Source: Acidobacteriota bacterium (GTDB taxonomy: Bacteria; Acidobacteriota; Holophagae; Thermotomaculales; Thermotomaculaceae). From it: a DNA stretch of 6,559 nucleotides. The position numbers were made by a program, and so were the translations under genes. The notes below the pieces were generated by a model. It was given only the letters and a program-made list of their open reading frames with translations, did not search any database and was not told where the DNA came from. Position 1 is the first letter of the stretch; the number at the start of each line of letters is the position of its first letter. The stretch is from assembly GCA_027067895.1 (NCBI GenBank), contig JAMOUY010000326.1, positions 1 through 6,559 on the forward strand, given 5' to 3'. Below are positions 5,926 to 6,559 of this stretch, piece after piece.

Positions 5926-6559
<634 letters not shown>

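Overview
The window is a compact stretch of bacterial chromosome with low to moderate GC (about 40% by eye). All seven protein genes and the one tRNA gene lie on the minus strand, so transcription runs from high to low coordinates. The glycolytic enzymes, SecG, an encoded CCA on the tRNA, and a PilB/PilC pair all indicate a bacterium. The pilus/secretion genes suggest, but do not prove, a Gram-negative-type lineage. I cannot name the phylum from the sequence alone.

Layout in transcription order: (1) a tight central-metabolism operon, gap (5' part outside the window), pgk, tpiA and secG, with gaps of 7, 7 and 2 nt and clear Shine-Dalgarno sequences; (2) a 54-nt spacer holding a good sigma-70-like promoter, then tRNA-Leu(GAG) with its CCA encoded; (3) 40 nt further on, a 156-residue member of the putative molybdenum carrier / SLOG-type family; (4) a 105-nt spacer with a second strong sigma-70-like promoter; (5) the assembly ATPase pilB and, one nucleotide later, the inner-membrane platform gene pilC, which runs off the left edge with 345 codons visible.

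GapA, Pgk and TpiA catalyse three linked reversible steps of lower glycolysis/gluconeogenesis. SecG belongs to the SecYEG protein export channel. PilB and PilC form the motor core of a type IV pilus or type II secretion machine. The order tpiA-secG-tRNA-Leu(GAG) resembles arrangements known from other bacteria and looks like old conserved synteny rather than recent acquisition. No mobile element, CRISPR array, phage gene or defence system is present, and no gene-free stretch exceeds about 105 bases.

I found no clearly new biological system. The points most worth checking are a textbook tandem MshEN cyclic-di-GMP-binding motif in PilB, a nine-A homopolymer spanning the -35 and spacer of the pilBC promoter (possible phase variation), an inverted repeat centred on the -10 of the tRNA promoter, and an unusually long, lysine/glutamate-rich C-terminal tail on a TTG-initiated SecG.
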